Notes under the pieces: model-generated | What the model was told of the DNA's origin: nothing | Seen by the model: only the letters and a program-made list of their open reading frames with translations | Database searches by the model: none | Made by a program: the position numbers and the translations under genes | Part shown: positions 1 through 13,200 of the stretch, in pieces | How positions within the stretch are numbered: the first letter of the stretch is position 1 | How the letters are laid out: each line of letters opens with the position of its first letter | NCBI RefSeq assembly: GCF_900496995.4 | Contig: NC_044019.1 | Location: forward strand, 7,971,501 to 8,035,500 | Source of the DNA: Aquila chrysaetos chrysaetos | Taxonomy: Eukaryota; Chordata; Aves; Accipitriformes; Accipitridae | DNA length: 64,000 nucleotides | Direction of reading: 5' to 3'

Positions 1-3000
1 GCTGCATCGCCTACAACTGAAAACCAAACTTAGGTTTCCTGATTTTGTCTTCTTTTGTGTGTTCACAGAAGTGGTAGTGGGACTGTGTGAAAGTGTCAGA
101 ACTTTGGGGCTCTCACCACAGCAGGAAAGCACATTTCTGGTCCTGGGAAATAGAAATCCTCCCTAGAAACACAAAAATAACTTATCTGTGTCCTCAGAGG
201 GCTTTCATTTCTTACGTTGGTCTCTGTGGCTTAGGGTTTCAGAGCTGGGAAGTTGCTCCTAGTATCAAGTGTTTCACAACACTCAGGTATTCAGAGCTGT
301 GTAGTGTGCAGTGCTCTGCTTTCCTTCAGAGAAAGGATCGTCACAGAAAGGTCTTGACCCTCTCACCCAGGCTCTACATCATGGCAAACCATGTGAATGG
401 AGCTCGGAGATGTCAGGGACACACTTGGTGCAACTCCTCTGAGAAGAGGGCCAGCGTAAGAGGCCATCAGGGAAGCCAAGAGAAGCTCGCTTTTGTTTTG
501 GTGGGATGGCTACTCAGTTTGGCACTACCAGGGCCAGGAAAGAGCAGCTGATCCTTGGGATGGGACAGAACAAACAGATCCACTGAGAAGCAGGTGTATG
601 GAGAAATGGACCTCTCCTTCCTGCACTATCAAACCATCTCAGTTGAGGCAGCAGACCCGTCAAGAGCACGACAAAAGCTTCAGGTCCTCCTGTTGCTGCC
701 AAGGACTCTGGATATGGTCTGCGCCCTGTCAGCTGTCTGGAGGGCTTTTCTGTAGGAGCTGCATGGACAGTCCAGCAGTCTGAGCAGCACATGCAAAAAG
801 GATCCCACACTCCTTCAGCGGAGGTCTTTGCATCCTTGGGGGACTTGCTTACTGCCCAGGTGCTCACATCACCTTTGTAATGGGAAAGAACCTGGGCCAG
901 AGCTGCCAGAAAAGTGGTTCTGACCTCTGGAAATGGACTTGTACAAGATCGTCACAAGAGAGACTCGCAGGTGACAGTGAAGACTACATAGGAAATGCAA
1001 GTGTGTCCCCAGAGAAGACGAGACACCCACGGTTTCCAAGCAGACTGTCTGAGGGATCATCTGTTTGCAAACTTCCTCATGAGATTTGTCACCATGGCGT
1101 GGCTGCCGTGTACGCACTTGTCAGGACCTGAGAGGCAGCATCTTTGAGGTACTTTCTGCTTAATCGCAACCATTTTCAGCACCATGAAAAAGTGCTACGA
1201 CTTACTCAAAATGAGCTGCAGGCTGGAGGGATCCTCTGTTTCAGAAGACTTGTCATCCAGCTACTTCATTTGGTTTTCAGTTACTCTGTGCACTGGGGCA
1301 GCATCACCTAAGCCAAACACAGACCAGAAGCTGGCCCTTGTCATAATGCAATATGTCACCAGGAGTAGGAAAACATATTTGCCTAGGTGTGAGCTCACAT
1401 GATTTACCTACCATCAGAATCAGACAAGAACTTCCTTTTCATGTTTATTAGAGCACCGGTAGCCAATGGGCATTTCCACTTGCTTGCAAAAATGGCATTT
1501 TGTTCTGTTTGAAATAAAAATGTCCAAATAAAAATATTGTTCCTGCACTTGGAAAAAAAAATCCAGGTTTTATTCTAGATGTTTTGCAAAGATTTTTTTC
1601 CATTTTTTCCAGCTCCCCTCTAAATTTCACATCTCTTCAGATTTTTAATGAGCAACAGGAGACAGCAAAGGAGCAGGAGGAAGAGGAGTTTCTGCATTCA
1701 TGGGGAAATATTTTTCATATTTAAATTTCCCCAGGAAGCTGAAGATGGACACCTAGTCCACTGAGAAGTTGTTCGCATTCGTGCACATCTCAGCCGGCAC
1801 TGCCTGAGGTTAGGCCATGTCCTCCTTGTAAGACAGAACAACTCTAAACCCCATGCAAGGTCACCCACCTGGGATCCACCGTGGGCTCTGCCAGGCATCC
1901 TTCTGCAGCTGTTGTGACAATGTGGACTCCTGGAGGCTGAACTGTGGCAGCTGTGCTCATTATGCACGCTCGTTAGCATTTGTTTGGAAAGCAAATATGC
2001 TGCCCTCACTATTTAATTTTTCGTATGGTATAGTTAAGACAAAGCCTTATTAAGTGCTTGAGACACAGAGGTAAAGCCAGGGCTCTGCACATGCGTGTGA
2101 ATGATGGTACCAACCAGCAACTAGTGAGGGTAGAGCCCGCTCTGGAAACAGCTGTGGAGGTCCCTGTGTGCTGAGGTCCTGGAGGAAGCAGAAGAAAGGT
2201 CTCCAGGTGGCCCCACACTTAAGGAGTAAGACAGACCCTGGCGGTGTTGTCCACCACAGCCATCCTGAGCAGGGGAATGGGGTGATCAGATCAGCTCCAG
2301 GGAGATGAGGAAGGGAGATGTGACCCTCGGATAACACAGGTCATTTTCAACCAAATGCAAAGCTTGGCTAGACCACTCCACGTGGGGACCTCTGACTGCC
2401 TGAATGCTCTGGCTAAGAAAAACTGAGGAAGGTTTAAAAACCATTAGAGGCCAGCTGGAACAATGCGGGTCACACAGATTATCTGTAAAGAGCTGGATCA
2501 CCAGACGACTCCTCATGAGCTTCTTCCAGTGGTCAAGCACTGGGACAGGGACTCAGAGGGACCATGGAGTCTCTGCCCTTCAAGATTTGCAAAACTTGCC
2601 TGGACAAGACCCTGAGTGACCTGTGCCAACATTGCAGTGAGTCCTGTCTGAATTTTGCTGTGATTTTACACTCCATATCCCAGTTGTGCTGGAGCACATC
2701 AGGAGTAATGCCAGAGTCAAGAAAGATGAACAAAGCCTGCTGTTTCTACACTTCTTAAAATGGTTCAGGGCAGAAAGTGAATGTATATGAGTTAGAGAGG
2801 AACTGAGTTCCTCCAGTCCCCGCTTTCTCTTTCTTCTTCAGGGCTTTTTGTCAAGACTACAGGAACAGCATCTCTTGGGTCAGAAAGTGGCTTGAGGGGC
2901 TTGTTTAGGGTTTTTTTTTTCATTGCACACATATCCTTCCAAGGTTGGACTTGGCCTTGTGGTGGTTTCAGCTGTGGTTAATGAGTGCACTACCGTGGAG

Positions 3001-4286
3001 CAGGATGTGTGTGCAGTGTCTTTCATATGATTGAGACATGCATCTCAGGCAGACTGCAACTAAGCACATCTTACAACAAAAGCTGTATGTCTTGGGCAGG
3101 TTACCTACACCTCATGTCTCTTCAGCAGTGAGCTATTTTTACAACACCTCTTCTTTAACCATTTGGGTTGGCCATGTACTTGCTGCCTTCCTCGCTGTGC
3201 TAACCCACACATCACACAGCCCACAGACATGCATCTACATGGTGTCCTGTTTCCCCATACAGAACCATCCTGGTGGGTTGTGGAAGTCTCTCTCTTGCTT
3301 GTTTGACATCTGTGGGCATGCCCAACAGCTTTACAGAGAACGCCATTTTTTTCCACCCAGAAATAATTAATATGCTCAAAAAAGGCCACTTCTTTGGTCT
3401 GCAAGGCCATGTCTGTCCCAAGGCAGGACACTCTCCATTTCCTGTCCCTGTGCTCTTCTGCACCCAATGGAGCTACTTAAAAAACATGGGTGCCTTCCAC
3501 TCAGCTCCTGGAACAAAGGCAGAGGAAAGGGTGTTTATTCTATATTTCAAAGCTGATCCTTCAAAAATAAAGCATCAAAAATTCTGACTCCAGCTGCAGT
3601 CCCACCACTGAAACCAGTCCAGGCAGGAGAGGGCCACGAGGCATTTCACTCCCAGAAGGCATCGCTGTGCCAAGCTGAAATCCAAATAGTTCTCAAGCTG
3701 TCAGGTTTGGGTGGTTGGACTTACCAAATAAAACTTGAAACTTTCTGCTAGTTACCATAAAAAACACAGTAAAATCAAACTCCTACATTTCCAGGGAAAA
3801 ATGATGCAAGCCAAACATGGCAGCTAACCCCTGTGCAGAAGTGGCCCTCCTTGCCCATTCGCCCTCCTGCTCCAGCACAGAGGGCATTGCAGGGAGGGAT
3901 GACTCCCTTACACAGCCATAGTGGCTATCATCTCACAGAGCAGCTCTGCTGCCATGCTCCCAGGCTGGACAGGAGGGTCACATCTCTGTCCCCTCCTCCT
4001 GCTGCTCCTCCCCACAAAGGTGCCACTCTATTCACCCAAGCCCGGACCCAAGGACCAACTCTGTGCTGGTGCCGAGGTTTTGCAACAGTAACCTGGTGCT
4101 GAAGAGCAGCTTGGCTCTGTAGCTGGTATCAGTTAGTGTGTGCAGAGGCTAAAAATAGAGACCCTCCACTCTCACAATGACTCAGAGATGCAGAAGGGAA
4201 ACCCGCAGGCTCTGTGTTTGGCTGTCCCCTGAGCTGATTGAAAAGTTTTCATCTAAAACTTTGTTTTGACACAAAACGGCTTTTTG
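1..4286. other. unassigned single-copy noncoding sequence
   Basis: No gene is recognised here. All six frames are broken into short pieces, and no conserved domain, tRNA or repeat family was seen. Two overlapping AATAAA hexamers lie at 1513-1518 and 1527-1532, followed by an A-rich stretch near 1552. Another AATAAA lies near 3567. None is preceded by an open frame that would suggest a 3' end. Pyrimidine-rich stretches followed by AG (for example near 2840) look like splice acceptors but are not paired with a convincing exon. Confidence 0.6.
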
Positions 4287-4327
4287 AAAAACAAACTAAC
4301 CAAAAAAAACCAAAACCAAACCAAACC
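4287..4327. repeat. A/C-only low-complexity tract
   Basis: The plus strand is made almost only of A and C, as imperfect AAACC and AAAACC units. This is a simple low-complexity tract. It could be a degraded oligo-A tail of an old retroposon, but no element body is recognisable upstream. Confidence 0.7.
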
Positions 4328-4885
4328 TCATCTCTCACCACCAAAGCTGCTGGGAAGACTTCTCATTTTGCCTAAGTTTGGAAGAGGTCTTGGCCAGAAA
4401 AGTATGACATTTTGTACTTTTTAAATTCTAGTTGGCAAGCCCACTGCAACTGTTTACCTGCTAAGCTTTTTTTTAGCTTTCTTAGCTGTGAGAGCACATG
4501 AAATGGTAATGCAAGTGAAAGGTGTGCAAGTCTTCTGAAACTTTCATGGGAAATACAGTACACTTTCCAGACAGCTCTAATTCCAGCTCAGGAGGAACAC
4601 ATATCCACCAGCTGGCCTCATTAAACCCCCACAGGGAGGTGATCCTTTAGTCCTTTAACTCCTTCTGTTCGGCCTCTGCATCAGGGGCACCTGGCAGCGC
4701 ATGTTTTGGCCACGCCATGGGTGATGGTGGTCTGGAGGCTGAGGGTCCTGACGGCAAAGCAGAAGAGAACTGGGATCCTGTGGGGAGGTGCGTTGCTGCT
4801 TCAGCATTATCTCACCCATAAGGAGAGCAGATCCTTCCTCCCTGGCCCTCTGTTTGTCTGCCCCATGGTTACAGGTCATTTTAAG
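4328..4885. other. unassigned sequence upstream of a CR1 3' end
   Basis: No gene is recognised. The part from about 4700 may include more diverged CR1 sequence leading into the clear 3' end that follows, but the similarity is too weak to place a boundary. A 240-codon minus-strand frame (5377 down to 4655) crosses this stretch and the CR1, and is treated as a chance frame. Confidence 0.5.
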
Positions 4886-5043
4886 AGTGGTCGAGCATTG
4901 GGGCAGGTGCCCATAGGTGGTGGAGTCACCACCCTGGAGATTTTCAGAATGACTGAACAAGGCCAGGAGCAACCTGCCCCAGCTTTGACATGAGGAGGTT
5001 GGACTAGAGACCTCCAGGGATCCTTCCAGCCTTAATTTTTCCA
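4886..5043 (+). mobile_element. CR1 LINE fragment, 3' end, plus orientation
   Basis: This is a 5'-truncated copy of the bird CR1 non-LTR retrotransposon. It shows the expected order of 3'-end landmarks. First comes the block around GAGCATTGGGGCAGGTGCCC. Then come a GGTGGTGGAGTCACC segment, CCCTGGAGATTTTCA, and a GAGCAACCTG block. The terminal GAGGTTGGACTAGAGACCTC and CCTTCCAGCC blocks follow. The reverse-transcriptase part is absent, so it cannot move. Many differences from the usual consensus indicate an old insertion. The 5' limit is approximate. Confidence 0.88.
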
Positions 5044-6830
5044 GGTTTCTAGTGTAACCCCTCTCAGGCTCTCTTGCCCAGTGGAGTTGGGCAGGCACAA
5101 CCTGTACTCTTGCGAGCAGTGATGAGCCCATCAGCAGAGGAGCAGAGCAGGCCACGGCCGCCAGGCACCAACCCAGCCTGCTCTCCAAGCCTCCTCTGCT
5201 TCCTCTTGAGCTCCAGCTGGACTTGTTTTGTCCTTCCCTCTTTGGAGGCAAGGGAAGAGCGGCAGCACTGGGACACTCTATGCAGGAGTCAGGTTCCAGG
5301 ACAAAAGCACCTTGTTCACAAGGCGAGCCCTGCGTCCGTGCTGCCAGCTCCACCTCCACAGAGGACCTGGGCACCAAGCCAGGCTCTTCATTTCCCTAGA
5401 CAGTCCCCAGAGACGGGACAGACTGGGCTAGCTCTGTGGTGGTGCCTGTGTTGGACTGTAGCTCTCTGCAAGTGCTTCCCCATTGCATGCACAGGGCTGT
5501 GGACGTACAAACCAACCGACTCATGACAGTTGGGATGCTGAACGGTGAGAAAGCCAGGTTTCAGCTGAGAGAAAACAAAACTGCTGCTGAAGTTGGTTTA
5601 TTCTGTGTTAGCAGTCAAGCATGCACTGGTGTAAGAGCTGTGTCATGGGTGGCTCATCCTGCACTTAACATATCCTGAGAGCATCCTCACTGCTCTCTCT
5701 CCGCCCTGATGTAGGTTCGTGCCCAAGCTCCATAGAGACAGCAAGCCTGGCCCTGCAGCAGGACAACATGAGCAGACACACCTACAAGAGGCCTTCAAAC
5801 CCTGCATTAAGTCCCTGTAGTGTCAAAGACCTTAGGAAAGGGCTGAGCCCTAAGGGCGACCACAGCAGGAGCCCTGGTCAGTCCCTGTCTTAGCCCTCTG
5901 TGGGGAGGCTGCACCAGAGCTAGTCTGACCCTGCGGATGGAGAGGACCTCAGCACAGCCCTTGTCTCCCAGCATAGGGCTGCCCTGGTGGGAGGCACAGC
6001 TGGACCCACAGCTGGAACATGTAACCAGCTCCTGTGGGAACACCAGCATGTCCCTGTGCCTTCACTCCCTGTGATACAGGGCAAGGGGAGCCAGTGAAAA
6101 TGAGATCAACTGATAGCGATGGGATGCCAGTAATTCCCACAGACAGATGGGATGAGAAAGACCTCAGAAAGCCACCCCCCCGGCCCTTCCCTGTCAGGAT
6201 CAGCCCTACCTAAACTAATAGACCATCTGCCTGCTGCCCTGGCCTGTGACCCCAGCAGGGCAGAGCTGCCTGGCAGCAGGACTGCAGGTGGAGATCGCTC
6301 CTCCAGCCCCATCCAGAGCTCCCACGCTCATCACTAGGAACTGACATCCCCCACCACTGTGCATTCCTGGCTGGGCTGTTCCCTTTCCAGAAACACACCA
6401 TCACTTTACCCACCCCTCACTCACATCCAGGGAAAGGTCATGAAGGCAGCATGTTGCCTATTGTCACCACATGCGGGTTACACGTGTCCCCTGCGTGGCA
6501 GCGGCCACTGCTCCCACGACCTTGGCATGGGCTCTGTCATGTCCTGCTGAACACCACCTGGAGCTTCAGCAAGTCCATCAGGAATGAGATGGCCTGTCCT
6601 GAGCTTACCCGAGAGCTGACACGGCCACAAGCACCTGCCAAATGGGGCAAGTGAAGAAAAGACATTTGGTGGGTCCTGCTTACAAGGGCAGCTGCTGGAC
6701 CTCGGACTAAGGAGCGGGTGCAGGACCCATGCCCACCTTTCAGCTCACTTGTGCCAATGCCTTGCAGCCAGTCTGCAGTCAGGACAGGGTCCATCCCATG
6801 GTCTTATTGGTTTCTGACTCTGAGAAACCC
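5044..6830. other. unassigned sequence, moderately GC-rich
   Basis: No gene or repeat family is recognised. A short direct repeat of CAGCTGGA lies around 6000-6020. The open frames on both strands are short and overlap each other, as expected from GC-rich noncoding DNA. Confidence 0.5.
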
Positions 6831-8520
6831 AGATAACGATTTCTGCTGCAAGAACAACTGAATTTTCAATTAAATCATTGAACCAGAAAATTATTTTATA
6901 ATCAGTTCAGATCAAGCCACTTTTATTTTCCCTTTTTCTTACCAGCAAAGTGTTATGTTTGGGATTAGCCAGGAACATTTTGTTCCAGGTGAAACAAAAT
7001 TTCTGCTTTTATTATAGGCCTTTGTAACAAACTCAGGTCCTTGGCTCTTGAGAGGGTCAATTCACTTCTAACTGAGACCCCAGGGCTGAGGCTTAGCTAG
7101 GACATTGGGTCCTGCCTCCACCTGTGGGTGTCTCCCACACCAGCAGGTTAGGAGATCTCTCTGGGCCCCTCATACCTCTCTCCTGGAGAACCCCTATGGA
7201 CTGACTGTCACACACAGGAGCAAGACCCCCACCCCTACAGGAAGGACCATAACCCCCAGGCTGGCAAGATGTTCTCCCTCTCCATGGACCAATAAATATT
7301 TCATTATTCTTCATAAAGCAGAGAAGACTGAGACAGTCTTCCACCCCCCGGCTCTGTACACCCACAGCAGGACAAAGGCACTCCACAGCTCAGCAGCTGT
7401 GGGAGTCCAGCCCCAAACATTTTATTCAGACCAAAAAGTCATGTCCAGTTTCCTATGACCATCACTGGCATTTCCCCGAATGCCATACTCACTGTGAGAA
7501 AAGTCACTCTCTGTTAATAATGATACTTGAGTTGGTGGAAAACACTGGGAGTTTTTCCCTCATGAGATGAAACAGTATTCTGTTTTGTTCTGAATTTTCT
7601 TTTAATTTTAGTCTGCAAAATTTTGGAATTGGTGGCTTTTTTCCTTTCCCCTCCCAACTTCTTGTCTGATTTTTCCTCTGAAGCTGCCAACCCCCAGGGT
7701 GTCCTGGTTAGGTTTCTGAAATTTGTCAATACAAAGCAGGATTTGGATCCCCATGAAATTGCCAGCCACACTTGAAATGCAGCATTTTTGCTATCTTACA
7801 AATAACCAGAATAGATGTGTGAGAGTCTGCTCTGAAATAGGGCACTGGGACAAAGAGAGAATCATAGCGCGCCCAAAATGCCCATGATGAATAGCAGCAC
7901 AGAAATGTCACTGCTCCTACACACCAGCCCATCATTAAATACTTCCACTTTCTTTAGTGAAATGACAAAAAACTAGTTGATGCTTTCAACACAGCACAAA
8001 AAACTCTATCCACGTCTGCCTTAAAGTGTCAGATTCATGCAGGAAGCAGAAGTGTTCCTGTGAGATTAGCATCTCTCTCTAAAACATGTTTGTGAAAGGT
8101 GAGAACACAATACTAGCACAGTACAATGTTCCTGCTGCATCTCCGTGTGTTTTATTAATGATAAGATTGTTAAAATGAGATTATATGCCCTTTAGTTCAC
8201 TTTTTTTTTAATCATAACTAACTCAGAGGAGTTTCTGGGCATTTGCTCAGAAATGTATTCTTCTTGGACCTTAAAATAACCCTTCTAATTCAGTCCTTTA
8301 AGACCACAGTGGAGCTCTGCTGTATGACGGCTAATGCTCTGTCCTTTGGTAGTACTCAATGGATTTAATTCTGCCACCACTGTTTATCTAAATTCCCATG
8401 AAGAAATGGTAATTCCCAGCTCTGAGCAGCGCACAGTGTGAAAGCTGAAAGAATTGAAAAGTCTGCTTATTTTTAGTAGGAGCTGATCCAAATTTCCCGA
8501 CTGCAGGAAAAGGAATCAAA
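6831..8520. other. AT-rich unassigned stretch
   Basis: The sequence turns AT-rich, especially 6840-7020, 7540-7690 and 8080-8280. Runs such as TTTTCAATTAAATCATTG near 6860, and similar text near 7570-7620, look like very old interspersed-repeat sequence, but I cannot name a family. No gene is visible. Confidence 0.45.
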
Positions 8521-10218
8521 GATGCTGCTGAAGAACAGCATCAAGGCAAGAAGTCCTTCTCTCCCACTGACAAGGCCACGGTGGCTGTTCTACCTCTCCC
8601 ACCTTCTCCACTGGCTGAGGGCAGGACCAGACCGTCTTGGGGCCAGTGACGTCCTTTTGAAGAGTTTAAGTCAGCCTCTCACCTTTCTACCACAGCATGA
8701 GAAGAACTCTCCTTCACCTGAACTACGTGGTTGAGAGGTTGAGTTGGGACATCAAGAATTTGGGATTACCGTAGTAACACTCATCTCTGAAGAGCTGCTC
8801 TAGCATTTTGGCAAGCTGGATGCCCTGTGTCTCACAGCTCAGGTCTTCCTCACAGTGGTGCGTGTGGCTATACCACAGCCAAGAATATCTTTGGTAGGTT
8901 TAGCTCCATCTACAATAGCCAGAAAGGTGGGCTCAAGATCAGATTAGCTGCTCACCCACGTTAGTGATCTACAGGAGTGCCCTGGGGACTGGCTTTGGGG
9001 ATCCTTCTCTTGCATTCTTAGGGACACCTTTTTGCCTCCAGCATGGGTTAGTGCTGCCTCAGCAGCACTCCGGGTATCCTCTAGCTACCTGGCCTGCCTG
9101 TCAAACCCAAGCCCAGCTCAGTCTTTGCAGATCCCCAGCACTGGGCATCAGGACAGACCTTGGATTCATAGTCAAACATGACTATAGATCCAGCACAGGA
9201 AAAGCCAAGGGAGTGTTTCTGGACATTCATTACCTCAAGCCATCGTTTGTCTCCTTCCTCAGTTGTCTCATGGGAGAGAAAAGAGGAGAACAATGAGTAA
9301 CACCTATAGAAGATATTCTGGGGCTAGTTTAGGAGCCACAGATATTTTTATCAACAGCAATCAAGTTGGTTTACAGAGGTATTTTAGTTTTGTAGGCAGC
9401 ATTCATGGACTGCGCTGCCAGTTACGGTGCCTGTGCTTCACAACAAATGTGGACAAATTAGAATTTGTCTAGGATTGTTAGATTTCTTGGAAAACTTGCA
9501 CCAAAATTCTGAAAAAAAAAAAAAAATCCTACAGTCTTTATCCAGAAGAAGAAAACATAATTTGAGGTGGTAACCTCTGACTCCTGCTGAGTGACAGATG
9601 ACCTGACTCCTTCTTTTGGCTCTTCTCCAAATCTGCAACTGAGGCCAGTAGTCCCACACATGCCAGGAAGGATGGTTAGCTCTGAAGTCCCTTCTGTGCG
9701 TGGCTGCCCTGCTAGCCCACTGAGCTTACAATGCTGGGAAAGGATTAATTTGGGAAGCCTTTGAGTGCTGCTCATCCAGCACCAAAGCAGTAGTGCTGGT
9801 CCCTCTGTTCTGTTCTTTCCATCCCAATGCCACAACCAGAGAGGAAATGTGATTGCATCAGCACAGAGAAGCTGAGATGATGCAGCTTGTGGCCACGCAA
9901 GCAGGATTGAACTGGCCTAGCAACAGTAGTATTTGGCAATGGTCACATTCTGGCACGGAGTCTCACCGGCTCTGCCGTTTCCAAGACCTGCACTTCCATC
10001 CATAGGCGGCTCCTATATTTAGTAATTGTGCTGGTGGCAAAGGCCCAGCCTCCAGGATGTTGATTCAGACACCCAGACACTCAGCCACTTCCTGTTTGGA
10101 TGCACTAAAATTATTTGCATCATTTAAAAAGTGATGTTGGTTAAGGGAAACAAAGCGTTATTGTCAGAGGAGGCTGAGAGCTGGTTTATGTACCCATGCA
10201 CAATGGAAAAAAAGCAGA
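8521..10218. other. unassigned sequence with an A15 run
   Basis: No gene is recognised. An uninterrupted run of 15 A lies at 9512-9526. It might be an oligo-A tail but has no recognisable element upstream and no flanking duplication that I can see. Frames on both strands are short. Confidence 0.5.
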
Positions 10219-10293
10219 ACAAATTATTTCCATCTCCCAACAGAAGCACACACATACTGTGCGTGCTGCTGTTGGGAGATGGAGACAATTTGT
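10219..10293 (-). ncRNA. candidate small-RNA fold-back (miRNA-like hairpin)
   Basis: Bases 10219-10254 are the near-perfect reverse complement of 10258-10293, giving a 36-pair stem with a 3-base centre (TAC, 10255-10257). The outer 25 positions differ at only two sites (10226/10286 and 10228/10284). The inner part differs at 10244/10268 and 10250/10262. If transcribed from the minus strand, two of these four sites become G-U pairs (26/86 and 50/62), leaving two mismatches. From the plus strand there would be three mismatches and one G-U pair, so minus is favoured. A stem of about 35 pairs is the size Drosha measures in animal primary miRNAs. Against this, the terminal loop is very small unless the last pairs open. 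Pairing stops abruptly outside 10219 and 10293, and I see no flanking target duplication. The alternative is a non-transcribed palindrome or a tiny inverted-repeat transposon remnant. Confidence 0.4.
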
Positions 10294-13200
10294 CCCATAC
10301 TGTCCCCAGGAGCCACTTTCACCACTCCTCCCGCACACTGGCTCTTGTATTGCCACAACAATGCAGCAAAGCACTGTGATCCACTGCTAAGCCTCCTCCC
10401 AGAGCTGCTCTGCCAGCCCAAGGGTGACCCAATATCATCTCTAGCTACAGATCAGGAGCCGAGACATACCCAGGAGATGTGGTCTGCTGGCTGGAACAGG
10501 CAATAGAAAGAAATACAGGCTCTACCATCTAGCATCTCTGCTCTGCCACCCAAGCAGTTATGGCTGGTGACAAGTTTTTCATAGCAAAATGCAGCTTTCC
10601 ACTGTCACACAGTCTTTGCAACTCCACTGTGGACATAAATGTGGCACCTGAGATGTACATGAACTACTGGTGAGTAGAGGTCCAGGGGCATGGATCTCTA
10701 CCCTGAAGGCTTTGTGGGCAGTGACTGTGTCTGTAAATTGGACTCAGCTCTTGTCTCGTCACCTTGGTACCTAATGTTTTGCCCTTAATCTGCAAAAGCC
10801 AGTGCAGCTGCTGAATGAAAGGGCAGACATGATTCAGCTCGGGCTGGGGAGAGTGGTGATGGAGAGGACCCCAGCCCAGCACTGCCAGTGTCTGTGTTTG
10901 CCAATCCGCAGAGTCACAACACCTCGTTGTGCCCCAGGGCCATCTGCTGTGGCTCACACCCAGAGCGGCAGTGAGGACACCTTGCCAAGGAGCTATAGAT
11001 ACACACAGACATCATCTGCCCACTCAGCTGTCCTAGGCTGCGCATGCAGCCAATGGCTCTTTGGCTTCTCCACTTCCAGAAGAGAGGCCAGAAAAAATTT
11101 GCAAAATATTTTTTGGGAATCCTTGCGAGTGATCCCTTCCCCACTGTCTGCAGTACCTGGATGTCTGATAAAGCCCAATTACTCCATGCTCAGCTCTTTC
11201 CTAGCTCCCAGATACACAAACAACCACAGACCTTTACTTCAAATGTTCAAGAAGAGAGTTGTCCTAGATGCTTCACATCCCACCTCCGAATATGATCAAT
11301 TTGGCCTTTCTTCTGTTTTTTCAAAGCCTTACTAATGTATTCACAGTGTCTAGGAAGGATGATGACTCAATAGGTTTTTCCCTACAGAGTCTGGACAACA
11401 ATCTCTTGACAAGGGCTGTTTATGACTTAGCTGCAGATGGATTTACCTATCCCACCTTCTTTTTAGCTAAGAGTCAATTAGTCATGTGGACCAGGAGCTT
11501 CAAAAGTGATTAGATATCTTAGTGCCTTGACTTTTCATGGCCACCTTAAAAACAAACAGCTGCGCACCTAAAAATGAAGGTAACCACGTTTCACTGTCCC
11601 TCTGAAAAGTCTTTGCCAAAGTGCATTTTCCAAGCCCAAATTAGGTGAGTGCACTGTTTAAGCTAAGGAGTAAAAGGCAAATTACAAATAACAAATCACA
11701 AGAAGTGGGTTCTGAGTTACCCTCAGTCAATGACACAAGCTCTGCAATCAGAATTTAGGTCATAACTGCATTGCTATTGTATGTGCAGGAATATAATCTG
11801 GCACTCACAGTGGTAGCTGTGTTGAGTCAGCAAGGCAAACAAGAATCAAAAATAATTAAAATCTTATTTTTGTCACTGCATTTAGCAACTGTTTCTGAAT
11901 ATCTATCATGGCAGAGCAAACCTGCAAAGTCACAGACCAGATTTCTCAGAATAAAGTTGCAATTTGATTGTTGCAATGTGTTTTAAACCTCAGGTTGAAA
12001 GTTCCCAGCTCATGGCATCCCAGAGTTCTTCATGTTTGAATGTACTGTTTGATTTTATCATCTGATAATAATTTGTGAGGTAAGCAGTGATCATAAAAGA
12101 AACCACCGGTCTGAGAAAGCAAGGATCTCCCTCCAGTAGTCTAACTAACGGAGCACGCAGTGCGTGCTCAGAGCCAGCTTGGAGACCTGGAGCAGGGTGC
12201 ACAGTCCTCATGCTTCTCCATGGACCTTCAGCTGGCAGTGACCAGAAATGTTATTTAGCAATCCTAAGAAAGTCTGATACAAATCATGGGTGATGGTAGA
12301 AGGAACGATCCAGGGCCTTTTGCTGATAGAGAGGAGCATGCTGCTAGCTCCCTGAGATAAGATGAGCACTGCCTGTTCTTGCCACAAGGTCCAGCCAAGA
12401 GCGAACTTCCCCCATATCCCAGCACTCAGAATATCTGGCCTTTATAACTTGGCAAGACACAATGTCCAAACTCAGATTCCCAGATCCACACTAAACTGCA
12501 CGGCCTGGGTGCTGCCTGCATATTTCCCTCTGCATTGATCCACTCCTTTTGAAGAAAGATGAGACTTTGTATTTTCAGCTTCATCTGCTTTCCCTTCTCC
12601 CACCACAGACTGAATCTGAGAGCGTGCAAGCTGATCACAGTGTTGTACAAAGCTAAGCCTTTGATTACAGAGTTGAAAACAAAGTTAAAAACATGGAAAA
12701 ATGCAAATACAATGACACAAGGCAGGCGCAGAACCAAGATTGATCCTAGTTACTGCCCAGACTGCTTTCTGGGGGATATCCCAGCCCATAGCTCTAGTAG
12801 CCATACACCTCCTGGACACTGCCTGCAGGAGCAGGATCCTTGAACATCTCTTCCCTTTTCCCATCACTTCTCTTCCACCCATTTTCTTTCCCTGTTTGGC
12901 TCATGTTGGCATTTAATGCAAGTATGCAAGGGACTTTTTCTTCCCTGCTCAAGTCTCCCTGCCCTTGCAAACCTCATGGTTTCTCTGTTGAGTTCACTCC
13001 TTCGAGCTTAAAACACCTTCTTCTTGCTTGCAAGGATGGTCACACTATTTAGTAACTCTCAAGGAGCCTGCATCGCTCTCAACACACCTGCAGTTTTCTG
13101 CACAGCTCTTATCTGCGCCCACGCAACAATATCAAGGGCAGCTATGCCAGCTAAGAGCCTTTCTTCAAACAACTTCCCCCCTCCTTCTGTCAGTTTGGGG

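Noticed and set aside
4655..5377. 240-codon minus-strand open frame, the longest in the window
   Set aside because: It runs antisense through the CR1 3' end (4886-5043), its translation resembles no family, and it has no splice or polyadenylation context. It is a chance frame.
10613..10669. 57-base mini-exon between CACACAG and GTGAGT
   Set aside because: It is too short, has a weak pyrimidine tract, and only one frame is open. Such patterns are frequent by chance.
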